A DNA stretch of 64,000 nucleotides, from assembly GCA_014075255.1 (NCBI GenBank), contig CP046178.1:1153616-1217615 (forward strand), written 5' to 3'. Under the pieces are notes generated by a model, which saw only the letters and a list, made by a program, of their open reading frames with translations, made no database searches and was not told the DNA's origin. This document shows positions 45,504-53,540 of the stretch, piece after piece. The stretch is from Gammaproteobacteria bacterium. Its GTDB lineage: Bacteria; Pseudomonadota; Gammaproteobacteria; UBA4575. The number at the start of each line of letters is the position of its first letter. Position 1 is the stretch's first letter. The translations under genes were made by a program, and so were the position numbers.

Positions 45504-45821
45504 ATGAAATCACTAATACCTAGCATAATTTTATTAACCTTAAGCACAGTGAGTTATGCAGACAACATAGCTTCAGAACCACACTTTTGTGAATGGCTTG
45601 GCGATACGGCAACGTCTGTTGCAAAAAACCGAGCATTGGGAATGGATGAATATGACCTTATCGGAAAGTATTTATCAGAAGGAAAAAGTTATGGAGAACA
45701 AAGTGTAATGATTCCACTGATCGATCGTGTCTATGGAATCGAGGGTGATATTAGTCCCGATGAAATTGCTTTTATCGAACAACAGCGTTGTGAAATCGCA
45801 TTTGTAAATATTTCAAAGTAA
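45504..45821 (+). CDS. Small exported protein with two cysteines
   Basis: A 105-residue protein with a signal peptide (1-19, SYA-DN). The mature part is helical with two Cys (29 and 96) that could form a disulfide in the periplasm, and the segment WLGDTATSVAKNRALGMDEY. I recognise no family. Ribosome-binding site GAGG present. Second gene after the sigma-54 promoter, 80 bp from the first. Confidence 0.75.
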   Translation: MKSLIPSIILLTLSTVSYADNIASEPHFCEWLGDTATSVAKNRALGMDEYDLIGKYLSEGKSYGEQSVMIPLIDRVYGIEGDISPDEIAFIEQQRCEIAFVNISK

Positions 45822-45843
45822 TTAACTATTTTTAAATAACGCT

Positions 45844-46089
45844 ATGCAAATAACAATCTATACACAACCAAGTTGCCCTTACTGCGATGCAGCAAAGACA
45901 TTATTGGATTGGAATGAAATTAGTTATGTGGAAATTAATGTAACAAGTACTACCAAACATCCTCATGACACTACTGAATTATTTAAAGATAGTCCATTAC
46001 CTAAAATATTTATAAATGATGAGCATATTGGTAGCTATCAACAGCTTGTAGAATTTATTTCACAAGGAAAATATAATTCGGAAATTTGA
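45844..46089 (+). CDS. Glutaredoxin
   Basis: An 81-residue dithiol glutaredoxin using glutathione to reduce disulfides. Active site CPYC (Cys11, Cys14). The usual TVP motif is replaced by SPLPKIFINDEHIGSYQQL, with the cis-Pro retained. It has no signal peptide, so it is cytoplasmic. It is 22 bp after the small exported protein, in the sigma-54 operon. Confidence 0.9.
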   Translation: MQITIYTQPSCPYCDAAKTLLDWNEISYVEINVTSTTKHPHDTTELFKDSPLPKIFINDEHIGSYQQLVEFISQGKYNSEI

Positions 46090-46170
46090 ACTTATTCAAC
46101 TAGAGAAAAATATAGCAGGGACGCTTTTTAAAATCAGTCATTAACTAATCAAAACATTTAGGAGATCGAC

Positions 46171-46602
46171 ATGCCATTAATTCAAGTTACCGCCACACAA
46201 GACACACTTAATAAAAATGATCAGGATGCGCTAATGTCTAGAGTGTCCAATGCCGTGCTTAAAGCAGAACGCGCACCGATTGACGATGCCGGTGCTCAGT
46301 CTTTGGTGTGGGCCTACTTTAATGAATTACCTGAAGGGTCAATTTATGTCGGCGGAGAGAATCTGGAAGATGCGCCTCTGCGCATTGATGTCACCACACC
46401 TGAAGGTGCACTTAATGAAAGTACACGTAAAACTCTCGTAGCGGAAATTGGCGAAATTGTCGACGATATCGTTGGCCCATTTGATGGTCGGTTAAATCAT
46501 TGGACCATGCTCTACGACCTTAATGAAGGCAACTGGGCCGGCGGCGGACAAATCTTCCCTCTTGCTGGCATTCAAGCGGCGATGAATATTAAAACAGCCT
46601 GA
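46171..46602 (+). CDS. Tautomerase family protein
   Basis: A 143-residue protein starting Met-Pro, so processed Pro1 would be the catalytic base as in 4-oxalocrotonate tautomerase and MIF families. The sequence PLIQVTATQDTLNKNDQDAL and the second half VTTPEGALNESTRKTLVAEI suggest two fused beta-alpha-beta units. Substrate unknown. Strong ribosome-binding site (TAGGAG). Fourth gene of the set, followed by a UUCG hairpin. Confidence 0.82.
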   Translation: MPLIQVTATQDTLNKNDQDALMSRVSNAVLKAERAPIDDAGAQSLVWAYFNELPEGSIYVGGENLEDAPLRIDVTTPEGALNESTRKTLVAEIGEIVDDIVGPFDGRLNHWTMLYDLNEGNWAGGGQIFPLAGIQAAMNIKTA

Positions 46603-46608
46603 TGGTTA

Positions 46609-46635
46609 TGCCTGCTTCGGCGGGCAGCTTTTATT
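46609..46635 (+). terminator. UUCG-capped hairpin, weak terminator
   Basis: TGCCTGC-TTCG-GCGGGCA forms a 7-bp stem with one G-U pair and a stable UUCG loop, followed by GCTTTTATT. The short U run suggests partial termination, lowering expression of the flavoprotein downstream. Confidence 0.6.
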
Positions 46636-46667
46636 AAATAAAACAAAGAAATTAAATTGAGAAAATA

Positions 46668-48098
46668 ATGAAAACGTTAACTACCGATGTAGCAATTATA
46701 GGATCTGGCACTGCGGGCCTTAATGCACTGCGTGAAGTTGAAAAAGCTGGATTAAGTTGGTTACTCATAGAATCTGGAGAGTACGGCACCATGTGCGCTC
46801 GCACGGGTTGTATGCCATCCAAATTATTAATCGCTGCTGCAGAAGTTTCTCATACTATAGATCATGCAGACGTATTTGGTATTCATGCCAAGGATAAAAC
46901 CATCAATGCTCAATCCGTGTTCGAGCGTGTGCGTAGCGAGCGAGATCGCTTTGCTGGATTCGTTGTAAAAAGTACCCAAGCGAGGCCAGAAGAGTTTCGC
47001 ATCAAAGGCCACGCTAAATTTATCGATAACAATACCTTACAAGTTGACGATCACACCATTATTAATGCGCAATCGATTGTAATTGCTACAGGAAGTGAAC
47101 CCTTTATCCCACCTGCTTTTAATAAAATTAAAGATGACCTATTAATTAATGATGATGTATTTGAGCTGCAAGAGTTCCCACGCACGTTAGCGGTTATTGG
47201 AACTGGCATTATAGGGCTTGAATTAGGTCAATCATTGCATCGCCTTGGGGTTGAGACGACATTTTTTAGCCGCTCTGACCAATTAAGTGCACTTACCGAT
47301 CCTGTTGTACATAGCAAGGCTCGTGAAGTGTTAAGTAAAGAGCTTAATTTTGTCTTCAATTCAAACATCACGCATGCAGATAAATCTTCTTCAGGTATAC
47401 ACTTGAAATGGAGAGATGCGAATGATACTGAACATAGCCAACTGTTCGACAAAATTCTTATCTCAACCGGTCGCAAATCTACTTTACAACATTTAAATTT
47501 AGAAGCTGTAGGATTAACAAACGAGCAAGTTAGACAAGAATGGAATGAGCAAACTGCTCAAGTAGGTGATTTGCCCATATTTGTTGCAGGAGATGCTGCA
47601 GGTCATAGGCAAATTCTACATGAGGCCTCTGATGAAGGACGCATTGCAGGTAAAAATGCAGCCTTGTATCCTAATACCATTGCACAAGTACGTCGTACGC
47701 CTCTTGCCATTACCTTTACAGATCCACAGATGGCACTAGTGGGTAAAACCTATAGTGAACTTCAGCCTAAAAACATTGAAGTTGGCGAGGCTTCTTATGA
47801 TGATCAAGGAAGAGCAAGAGTCATGAACCAACATCGCGGCATAATTCGCATCTATGCAAACAAAACAGATTGCACATTAGTCGGTGCAGAATTGTTTTCA
47901 CCACGAGCTGAAAATTTAGCACACTTACTTGCTTGGGCGGTTCAGCAAAAAATGACCATTCAACAGGCTTTAGAAATGCCCGTGTATCATCCCGTTTTAG
48001 AAGAAGGTGTTCGCACTGCATTACGAGATGTTATGAATAAGTTGAAACTTACCGGGAATTGCCGAAGTATAGATTTAGCGGATGCGCCAGGGGAATAG
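46668..48098 (+). CDS. Dihydrolipoamide dehydrogenase-like pyridine nucleotide-disulfide oxidoreductase
   Basis: FAD- and NAD(P)H-dependent disulfide reductase of 476 residues. FAD site VAIIGSGTAGLNALREVEKAG. Redox-active pair GTMCARTGCMPSK (Cys43, Cys48). NAD(P) site AVIGTGIIGLELGQSLHRLG near 170. C-terminal interface with YHPVLEEG (His-Pro-x-x-x-Glu). No pyruvate or glycine dehydrogenase genes are adjacent, so it is more likely a stress- or electrophile-linked reductase than Lpd. Last gene downstream of the sigma-54 promoter. Confidence 0.88.
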   Translation: MKTLTTDVAIIGSGTAGLNALREVEKAGLSWLLIESGEYGTMCARTGCMPSKLLIAAAEVSHTIDHADVFGIHAKDKTINAQSVFERVRSERDRFAGFVVKSTQARPEEFRIKGHAKFIDNNTLQVDDHTIINAQSIVIATGSEPFIPPAFNKIKDDLLINDDVFELQEFPRTLAVIGTGIIGLELGQSLHRLGVETTFFSRSDQLSALTDPVVHSKAREVLSKELNFVFNSNITHADKSSSGIHLKWRDANDTEHSQLFDKILISTGRKSTLQHLNLEAVGLTNEQVRQEWNEQTAQVGDLPIFVAGDAAGHRQILHEASDEGRIAGKNAALYPNTIAQVRRTPLAITFTDPQMALVGKTYSELQPKNIEVGEASYDDQGRARVMNQHRGIIRIYANKTDCTLVGAELFSPRAENLAHLLAWAVQQKMTIQQALEMPVYHPVLEEGVRTALRDVMNKLKLTGNCRSIDLADAPGE

Positions 48099-48191
48099 CA
48101 TAAAAAAAACATTACTCTGAACTCTTAGCCTCTGCTTTAACGCCTGTTTACTGCTGCCTGTGGTGTAAGCTATTTTAATATTTAAAGTGAG

Positions 48192-48623
48192 CTAAGTTCT
48201 ATTGCTTTTCTGTATTATTTTTGCAATATGTATTCGCTTAACAAAAGGTGCGCAATTTGGCAGCAAGTTTGTTGATATTTCAGCTTCAGTCAGTCTTTCT
48301 CTGGCAGCATATTGATTAACGAGGCTAATATACATTTCACAGATTGCGATTTCATTCTCATATCGTTTTTCCGCTCTTGATAAGTCGGCAACTTGCTCAA
48401 AATGCTTGGGTGCCGGCATGATGCCGGAGTCTTCTGAATTCTGAATTTCTTCCCTACAACACTCTAAAGTTTCATTAAGCTCATGTATGTTTTCAGGAAA
48501 TAGAACGGGTATTTGATTTATTGCCTTAAGATGATACCTATCTGAATAGCGTCGAAATGCTTTTGCACTTAGCTTATCACTGGTTTTAGCGATAGATTGA
48601 ATTATGGTATCGAACTTACCCAT
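48192..48623 (-). CDS. Unknown cytoplasmic protein, paralogue of the gene at 35823-36239
   Basis: With the ATG at 48623 the protein has 143 residues and its N-terminus MGKFDTIIQSI aligns with MSVLDTLLNSL of the paralogue. A longer frame adds 20 residues and lacks that support. Shared core: CCREEIQNSE, PAPKHFEQVADLSRAEKRYE and NEIAICEMYISLVNQY. No signal or membrane segment. Family not recognised. It is convergent with the flavoprotein gene. Confidence 0.75.
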   Translation of the reverse strand: MGKFDTIIQSIAKTSDKLSAKAFRRYSDRYHLKAINQIPVLFPENIHELNETLECCREEIQNSEDSGIMPAPKHFEQVADLSRAEKRYENEIAICEMYISLVNQYAARERLTEAEISTNLLPNCAPFVKRIHIAKIIQKSNRT

Positions 48624-48798
48624 TGCTATTTCATATAAAAATGAAAGTACAGTTTGGATTATTTCAATGCAGGCGCGTCCCACTTCCCGATAATCGGTTT
48701 AAGTAAAACGCTGAATTTTGAACTCAATAAAATTACTTTATGAGTGATACATTTTATTTTGCACAACGAAGATATCTAACTCTTTATTTTCGCTTACG

Positions 48799-49488
48799 TT
48801 ATAACAAACTCATGAATATTTTAATGCATTGAGCCGTTTGCGCTGGCATTGTTTGCAACAACATGTGCGGAGCATCAAAAGTTTCAACGGTTACATTCTT
48901 ACCCAGCTTTTCAACCAGTTTCATTGAGCTTTCATACACCAGTCGATCTTTTTTTGCTCTGAGATATAAAATGGGCAGCTCACATTTCTGCAAAATATCC
49001 GCTACATCTACATCTGCTATTTCTCTTAAGCGATAAAAATACACTTCACGCGTTAACTCAGCGGTTGCGGCTTGAATATTACGAATTAAAGTAGTATCCG
49101 ACACCCCATTCATTAGCATGGTTCTAATATGCCAAGCAGGAGTTTCTTTTTGCAAGTGTTTGGGTTTTAGAAAAGGCCGAATTAATCTAGAGAGAAGAAC
49201 CTGAGGATTTTTAACAAATGAGACACATAAAATAATGCCTTTTAGGTTTTCATCTGCATATTTAGACAACATCATCGCCAACGGCCCACCGAAGGATTCT
49301 CCAAGAAGCACATACGGCGAATTGGGCAACTCATCTTTTAAGTAATGACACAAATCAGAATACGTCATCACCTTATCACTTGGATAAGACAAAACGATTG
49401 TATTTACATCATATAGTTCTTTGTGAAGCGGAGTAAATAAACGACCCGAACCATCAAAGCCTGGCAGTAAAACGAGAGTTGGTTTCAT
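48799..49488 (-). CDS. Alpha/beta hydrolase
   Basis: A 229-residue alpha/beta-hydrolase-fold protein. Oxyanion region LVLLPGFDGSGRLF, nucleophile elbow LLGESFGGPLAMM (Ser about 84), acid in LRAKKDRLVYESS and the His in DAPHMLLQT. The catalytic triad appears complete. Substrate unknown. Monocistronic. Confidence 0.88.
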   Translation of the reverse strand: MKPTLVLLPGFDGSGRLFTPLHKELYDVNTIVLSYPSDKVMTYSDLCHYLKDELPNSPYVLLGESFGGPLAMMLSKYADENLKGIILCVSFVKNPQVLLSRLIRPFLKPKHLQKETPAWHIRTMLMNGVSDTTLIRNIQAATAELTREVYFYRLREIADVDVADILQKCELPILYLRAKKDRLVYESSMKLVEKLGKNVTVETFDAPHMLLQTMPAQTAQCIKIFMSLL

Positions 49489-49602
49489 TTTTCAGTATAT
49501 TTAACCATCTGGTTATAGAAATAAGATTAACACTAGACTGGTATATCTCAATCTTGATCACCGATACAGGCTGGTGCTAACAAATTAATAATTTTTGTAC
49601 GT

Positions 49603-49662
49603 CTGCTTTCGACCGCCATGGATCGAAGAAGTGCAGGAGCAAGTTCTGTCGGTCAATAGCAA
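49603..49662. repeat. MITE-like intergenic repeat, short copy (R3)
   Basis: CTGCTTTCGACCGCCATGGA at the left and CTGTCGGTCAATAGC at the right match the ends of the 117-bp copy at 50870-50986. The inner portion of about 57 bp is missing. The ends are imperfect inverted repeats of each other. Confidence 0.7.
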
Positions 49663-49711
49663 ACATTAACCTTTAAGTGTTAAAATATATTCTATTTTAT
49701 TAACTGAGCTT

Positions 49712-49762
49712 ATGGACAACACTATGTATTATGCGGTGTTGGCCGAGTACTTACTACGTTGA
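49712..49762 (+). CDS. Possible 16-codon leader overlapping the next start
   Basis: ATG at 49712 opens a 16-residue frame (MDNTMYYAVLAEYLLR) whose TGA overlaps the TTG start codon of the next gene (TTGA). The layout would allow translational coupling. The upstream ribosome-binding site is weak, so it may be chance. Confidence 0.25.
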   Translation: MDNTMYYAVLAEYLLR

Positions 49763-50316
49763 GATACATTTTAATTACTCTCCTAATTTGTTTTCAGTCT
49801 TCACTGTTAGCCAGTGAGGCTCAACAAATCAGAGATCCTGATAGCGGACTACTCTCCTGGAAAATAGATAATCAAGGCTTCCATCTAGAATTGATGCAAC
49901 TACTACCAGATTACATTCGTGCTATTTATGGTTCACACGGGTTTCCAAGTGAAGCCATTGAAAATATTGCCAGTTATTGCGCTTTTGGAACGATCGTTAG
50001 AAACACTTCTGAAACGAGTTTGTCTTACCGTGTAAAGGATTGGTATGCAGAAACTGCTGATGGAGTAAAGCATACATTCAAAACCAAGACTCAGTGGTTG
50101 GACGAATGGAAAATAATGAACATACGCTACTCCTGGACAATGCTGCCATCAGAACAAACGTTTAACATTGGGGACTGGAGTCAGGGGTTCACTACCATCA
50201 AACTGCCACACGAAGAACCATTCGATCTCATCTACAGCTGGAATCTGGATGGTGAAAAGATAATGGGAAAGATCAAAAGCTTACGCTGTGCGCCCATCAG
50301 TCTACAGAATAAATAA
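49759..50316 (+). CDS. Secreted protein of unknown function
   Basis: A 185-residue protein with a signal peptide (about 1-19, LLA-SE). The mature part has FPSEAIENIASYCAFGTIVRNTSE and a Trp-rich second half (WLDEWKIMNIRYSWTMLPSE), with two Cys. Start TTG: no ATG or GTG precedes it in frame. The next gene, a TlpA-like thioredoxin, begins at 50318, 1 bp after the stop, so the two are one operon and probably act together in the periplasm. Confidence 0.7.
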   Translation: MRYILITLLICFQSSLLASEAQQIRDPDSGLLSWKIDNQGFHLELMQLLPDYIRAIYGSHGFPSEAIENIASYCAFGTIVRNTSETSLSYRVKDWYAETADGVKHTFKTKTQWLDEWKIMNIRYSWTMLPSEQTFNIGDWSQGFTTIKLPHEEPFDLIYSWNLDGEKIMGKIKSLRCAPISLQNK

Positions 50317-50317
50317 A

Positions 50318-50857
50318 ATGCGTCACACAATAATACTGCTAGTTATTTATTCCTTATTTGCTTCGCCAGTGTGGGCCGCTGAACAAACACTTCCAAAGCT
50401 TGGCTTCCAATTAAATAAAATATCCGAACCTTTTGATGCGCCCGATTTCAACCTTCAAGATATGGACGAAGATACCTATTCTCTGAAAGATTTTCATGGA
50501 AAAGTGTTACTGATAAATTTCTGGGCCACCTGGTGCCCACCCTGTCGCCGAGAAATGCCTTCAATGGAAAGGCTATACCAAACCATGAAAGGCACAGATT
50601 TTATCATCATTGCGATTAATCAATCTGAAAGCCAAGACCATGTTTTCTCTTACATGGGTGAACTCGGTACCGACCCAAGTTTCCCGATCCTTTTTGATCT
50701 GGAAAGTAAGATTTCTGAGGCCTACAAGGTTGAAGGTATTCCCACCACATATTTAGTAGATAAGAAGGGAAAAGTAAGATACCGAGCCGTCGGCGGAAGA
50801 GAATTTGATCATCCGGAAGTAGCAACGATCATTCGCGATTTGCTAGCAGAAGAATAA
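50318..50857 (+). CDS. TlpA/ResA-like periplasmic thioredoxin
   Basis: A 179-residue exported thioredoxin-fold protein. Starting at the ATG of 50318 gives a good signal peptide (1-21, VWA-AEQ); a frame 10 codons longer overlaps the previous gene. Core: PDFNLQDMDEDTYSLKDFHG, active site FWATWCPPCRREMP (Cys73, Cys76), cis-Pro GIPTTYLVDKKG. Probable thiol-disulfide reductase for cytochrome or other exported proteins. Confidence 0.93.
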   Translation: MRHTIILLVIYSLFASPVWAAEQTLPKLGFQLNKISEPFDAPDFNLQDMDEDTYSLKDFHGKVLLINFWATWCPPCRREMPSMERLYQTMKGTDFIIIAINQSESQDHVFSYMGELGTDPSFPILFDLESKISEAYKVEGIPTTYLVDKKGKVRYRAVGGREFDHPEVATIIRDLLAEE

Positions 50858-50869
50858 AACAAATCATTT

Positions 50870-50986
50870 CCGCTTTAGACCACCATGGATGGCGGAAGTG
50901 CAGAAAATGTACGACTGCATGGATGCAGGAGGTAGAGCAACGCAGGAGCAGTTGCCGAGGAGCAAGTTTCTGTCGGTCAATAGCGG
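50870..50986. repeat. MITE-like intergenic repeat, full copy (R2)
   Basis: A 117-bp element bounded by imperfect inverted repeats CCGCTTTAGACC and GGTCAATAGCGG (10 of 12 pair). Inside are short hairpins (TGCAT-GG-ATGCA and others) and no ORF. Its ends recur at 49603-49662 and its interior at 25931-25972. No target-site duplication was evident. Confidence 0.72.
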
Positions 50987-51077
50987 ACCTTAAGAAGTTG
51001 TTTCAAATTCAATCTGTCCTACAACCTAAGTGACCTTTGTAACCTGGCAAACAGCAGAAGAAATGTTATTACGTGAT

Positions 51078-51524
51078 TTACTGTTTGTTTAAGTCAGACA
51101 AACATAACCATACTGCTGCCCCAAATAATGGAAGGTCTTTTAATATAAATTGACCTGGCATAGGTGACAAAAATGGAAAGTTAAGGCCTTCCTGTATGAC
51201 TGGACCAAAGATCAAAAACGTACTGGTCACAAGAAGCGTTAACGCAGCCAATCCAGCGCCTATAGCCCCTAGCTTGGAATTCATGCAGCCTATAAAAATA
51301 AGAACTGCCGCAAGGATTTCTACAATTCCAATTATTCCTGTAGAAAGTGAATTTCCAAAAATGTTTACTACCCAACTGGTTAATGGATTAGTCATCATTA
51401 GACCGCTTACTGCATCCGACTCATAGGTAAAGAATTTTAAAAAACCCATCCATAGAAAGAACCCACCCAAAGTTAAACGCGTCAAGTTTAGCCCTAATGC
51501 TGAATTATTATTCATCTCTTGCAC
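51078..51524 (-). CDS. DoxX family membrane protein
   Basis: A 148-residue inner-membrane protein with four helices and the DoxX pattern LGLNLTRLTLGGFFLWMGFLKFFTYE and GIVEILAAVLIFIGCMNSKLGAIGAG. The family is linked to thiosulfate oxidation and thiol stress in some organisms, but most members are unassigned. Monocistronic. Confidence 0.8.
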   Translation of the reverse strand: MQEMNNNSALGLNLTRLTLGGFFLWMGFLKFFTYESDAVSGLMMTNPLTSWVVNIFGNSLSTGIIGIVEILAAVLIFIGCMNSKLGAIGAGLAALTLLVTSTFLIFGPVIQEGLNFPFLSPMPGQFILKDLPLFGAAVWLCLSDLNKQ

Positions 51525-51671
51525 TTTACAACCCCTTCATTCTTTTGCTTTAAATTTAATGCTAACCACTACTCAATAAAACCAAGTAACACAAACTGAA
51601 TGTACGGAAATACAAACAACGGCTTGTTAAAGATAAAAAGCAGTATCCCTTATCGTTCTGAACAACGTTAT

Positions 51672-51791
51672 TTAAAGGATAGTGCCGCCTTTAGCTGCAT
51701 TTTTCTTGGCTAGCTTTGCGGCTTTCTTTTCTTTTGGTGTTAAAAGCGCTTTCTTTTTAACATTCTTTTTACTGTCTTGCCCTTTACTCAT
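51672..51791 (-). CDS. 39-residue Lys-rich small protein
   Basis: MSKGQDSKKNVKKKALLTPK leads into a Lys/Ala-rich helix ending AAKGGTIL. Start ATG at 51791 with a strong ribosome-binding site (AGAGGA, 7 nt upstream). Similar MSKGQDSKK-type short basic proteins occur in many proteobacteria; their function is unknown. Conserved opening, good translation signal and codon-free surroundings support a real gene. Confidence 0.7.
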   Translation of the reverse strand: MSKGQDSKKNVKKKALLTPKEKKAAKLAKKNAAKGGTIL

Positions 51792-51838
51792 GATAATTTC
51801 CTCTTTAATTTACGTATAGTTTTCCATCCCATCTCTTT

Positions 51839-52198
51839 CTATTTACAAATGTTTTGAACTCGTCCCCAAATTTTATCTGGTATCGAATTTTGCCAAACAC
51901 CGCTTAGTAATAATGCAAACTTGCTATTGGTTTTTGCCTCTGACTCCACTTTCTCAATTATTTTTTCACCATGATTGGCTAATAAATCTTCTAAGGGACC
52001 TGCAGCCAGTACTTTAATTAAATGACTACTCGGTTCTAACGTTAGAATCGCTAGGATTAATTTTAACCCGACTTCTGGTATTTCATGGGTAGCCACGTAT
52101 TCGAATTCATCTACCCATTCAAATTCGTCTCTTTTTGGGTCATCCACTTCATACGCCCACCTTTCAACCCATCCCATTGCAACTTCGTTTATTTCCAT
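51839..52198 (-). CDS. DUF6869-like protein
   Basis: A 119-residue cytoplasmic protein. The block LIKVLAAGPLEDLLANHGEKIIEKVESEA followed by LLSGVWQNSIPDKIWGRVQ resembles DUF6869. Function unknown; family assignment is from memory of the motif. It lies 8 bp downstream of the dicarboxylate symporter gene on the same strand, so it is probably cotranscribed. Confidence 0.65.
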   Translation of the reverse strand: MEINEVAMGWVERWAYEVDDPKRDEFEWVDEFEYVATHEIPEVGLKLILAILTLEPSSHLIKVLAAGPLEDLLANHGEKIIEKVESEAKTNSKFALLLSGVWQNSIPDKIWGRVQNICK

Positions 52199-52206
52199 TT
52201 ACAAAC

Positions 52207-53472
52207 TTACGCCTCAAGTATGCCTTTCTCTCCTTCCGTCCTACCTATAATTACTGCACCACATGAATCACTAAATACATTCACTGCAGTTCTACACATA
52301 TCTAACACTCTATCGACTGCCAAAATTAATCCAATGCCTTCTGCTGGCAAACCAATCGCAGCTAATATCACTGCAATGGCGACCAGACTTGCAGAAGGTA
52401 TACCTGCAACTCCGATAGAAGTCATTAATGCGAGTACCACAATCGAAATTTGCGTGCCGATGGTTAAATCTAAACCATACGCTTGTGCAATAAACATTGC
52501 GGCGACACATTCATATAACGCGGTGCCATCCATGTTTACAGTTGCGCCTAGCGGCAACACGAAACTGGTGGTACGCCTAGACACCCCTGCACGATCACGC
52601 ACACAATCCATGGTGACGGGTAGTGTTGCAGATGAGGATGCAGTAGAAAATGCGGTGAGTAATGCAGGCATCATGGCTTGGTAATGTTTGATGGGGCTGA
52701 CGCCACCTACAAATTTTAATAACAGCGGCATGACGACTGCAATGTGAATAAACAATGCGGCTAGCACGGTAAAGAAAAACAAGAGCAGTGGTTCAAATGC
52801 TTCTAGGCCGGATACGATCATTACATTGGCCACCAGCGCAAATACACCTATCGGTGCGAATTTCATTACTAAGTCCGTAATGAGCAGCATTACCTCATAC
52901 ACACCTTCCCAAAAGTTTTTCAGCGAGTTACTAAGCTCTTTTTTAATTTTAATCATGAAAAAACCAAACAATAGACTGAAAAAGATCAGACCTAACATTT
53001 GGCCTTCTGCCGCGGCTTTAATAATGTTTTTGGGAACCATACGTAGAAAAACTTCCACCACATCGCCTGCGGATTTGCCTTCTACATTTTTCATTACTTC
53101 GTCAGTATTTTCACTAAAGCCTAAGATTTCTTTTGCAGGTACTCCGTCAATAATGCCGGGCTGAGTGATGTTTACTATGGTAATGCCAATTAATATTGCA
53201 ATGGCACTGGTCATTACGTAATAGCCCAGTGTTTTTCCGCCTAAACGCCCGAACGCATCCCCTGAACCTAGATTGCTAATCGCTAAGATAATGGATGAGA
53301 CGATCAGTGGCACAATGATCATCTTTAAGGCATTCAGGAAAAGTTTGCCGACGAATTCAAATATCGATGCGAAGGTAATGCTAAAAATACTGGATTGCGA
53401 ATCAAGAAATAACCCGACTAGCACTGCGAGTAACAGTGCGATAAGAATTTGCCAATGAAGCTTTAGCTGCAT
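52207..53472 (-). CDS. Dicarboxylate/amino acid:cation symporter (DAACS)
   Basis: Inner-membrane Na+ or H+-coupled symporter, 421 residues. Motifs: serine-rich hairpin LLTAFSTASSSATLPVTM, helix 7 FVLPLGATVNMDGTALYE and GIPSASLVAIAVIL in hairpin 2, all diagnostic of GltP/DctA proteins. The substrate (glutamate, aspartate or C4-dicarboxylates) cannot be fixed from these motifs alone. Confidence 0.93.
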   Translation of the reverse strand: MQLKLHWQILIALLLAVLVGLFLDSQSSIFSITFASIFEFVGKLFLNALKMIIVPLIVSSIILAISNLGSGDAFGRLGGKTLGYYVMTSAIAILIGITIVNITQPGIIDGVPAKEILGFSENTDEVMKNVEGKSAGDVVEVFLRMVPKNIIKAAAEGQMLGLIFFSLLFGFFMIKIKKELSNSLKNFWEGVYEVMLLITDLVMKFAPIGVFALVANVMIVSGLEAFEPLLLFFFTVLAALFIHIAVVMPLLLKFVGGVSPIKHYQAMMPALLTAFSTASSSATLPVTMDCVRDRAGVSRRTTSFVLPLGATVNMDGTALYECVAAMFIAQAYGLDLTIGTQISIVVLALMTSIGVAGIPSASLVAIAVILAAIGLPAEGIGLILAVDRVLDMCRTAVNVFSDSCGAVIIGRTEGEKGILEA

Positions 53473-53540
53473 GGGCGAAGAGTATACTAGACTTATCTAG
53501 TTAACAGTACTAACTAATGGTCTTGGCTAACAGTAGTGGC

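Noticed and set aside
46668-48098. Mercuric reductase
   Set aside because: No N-terminal MerA metal domain, no C-terminal vicinal Cys pair and no mer genes nearby; a general Lpd-like reductase fits better.
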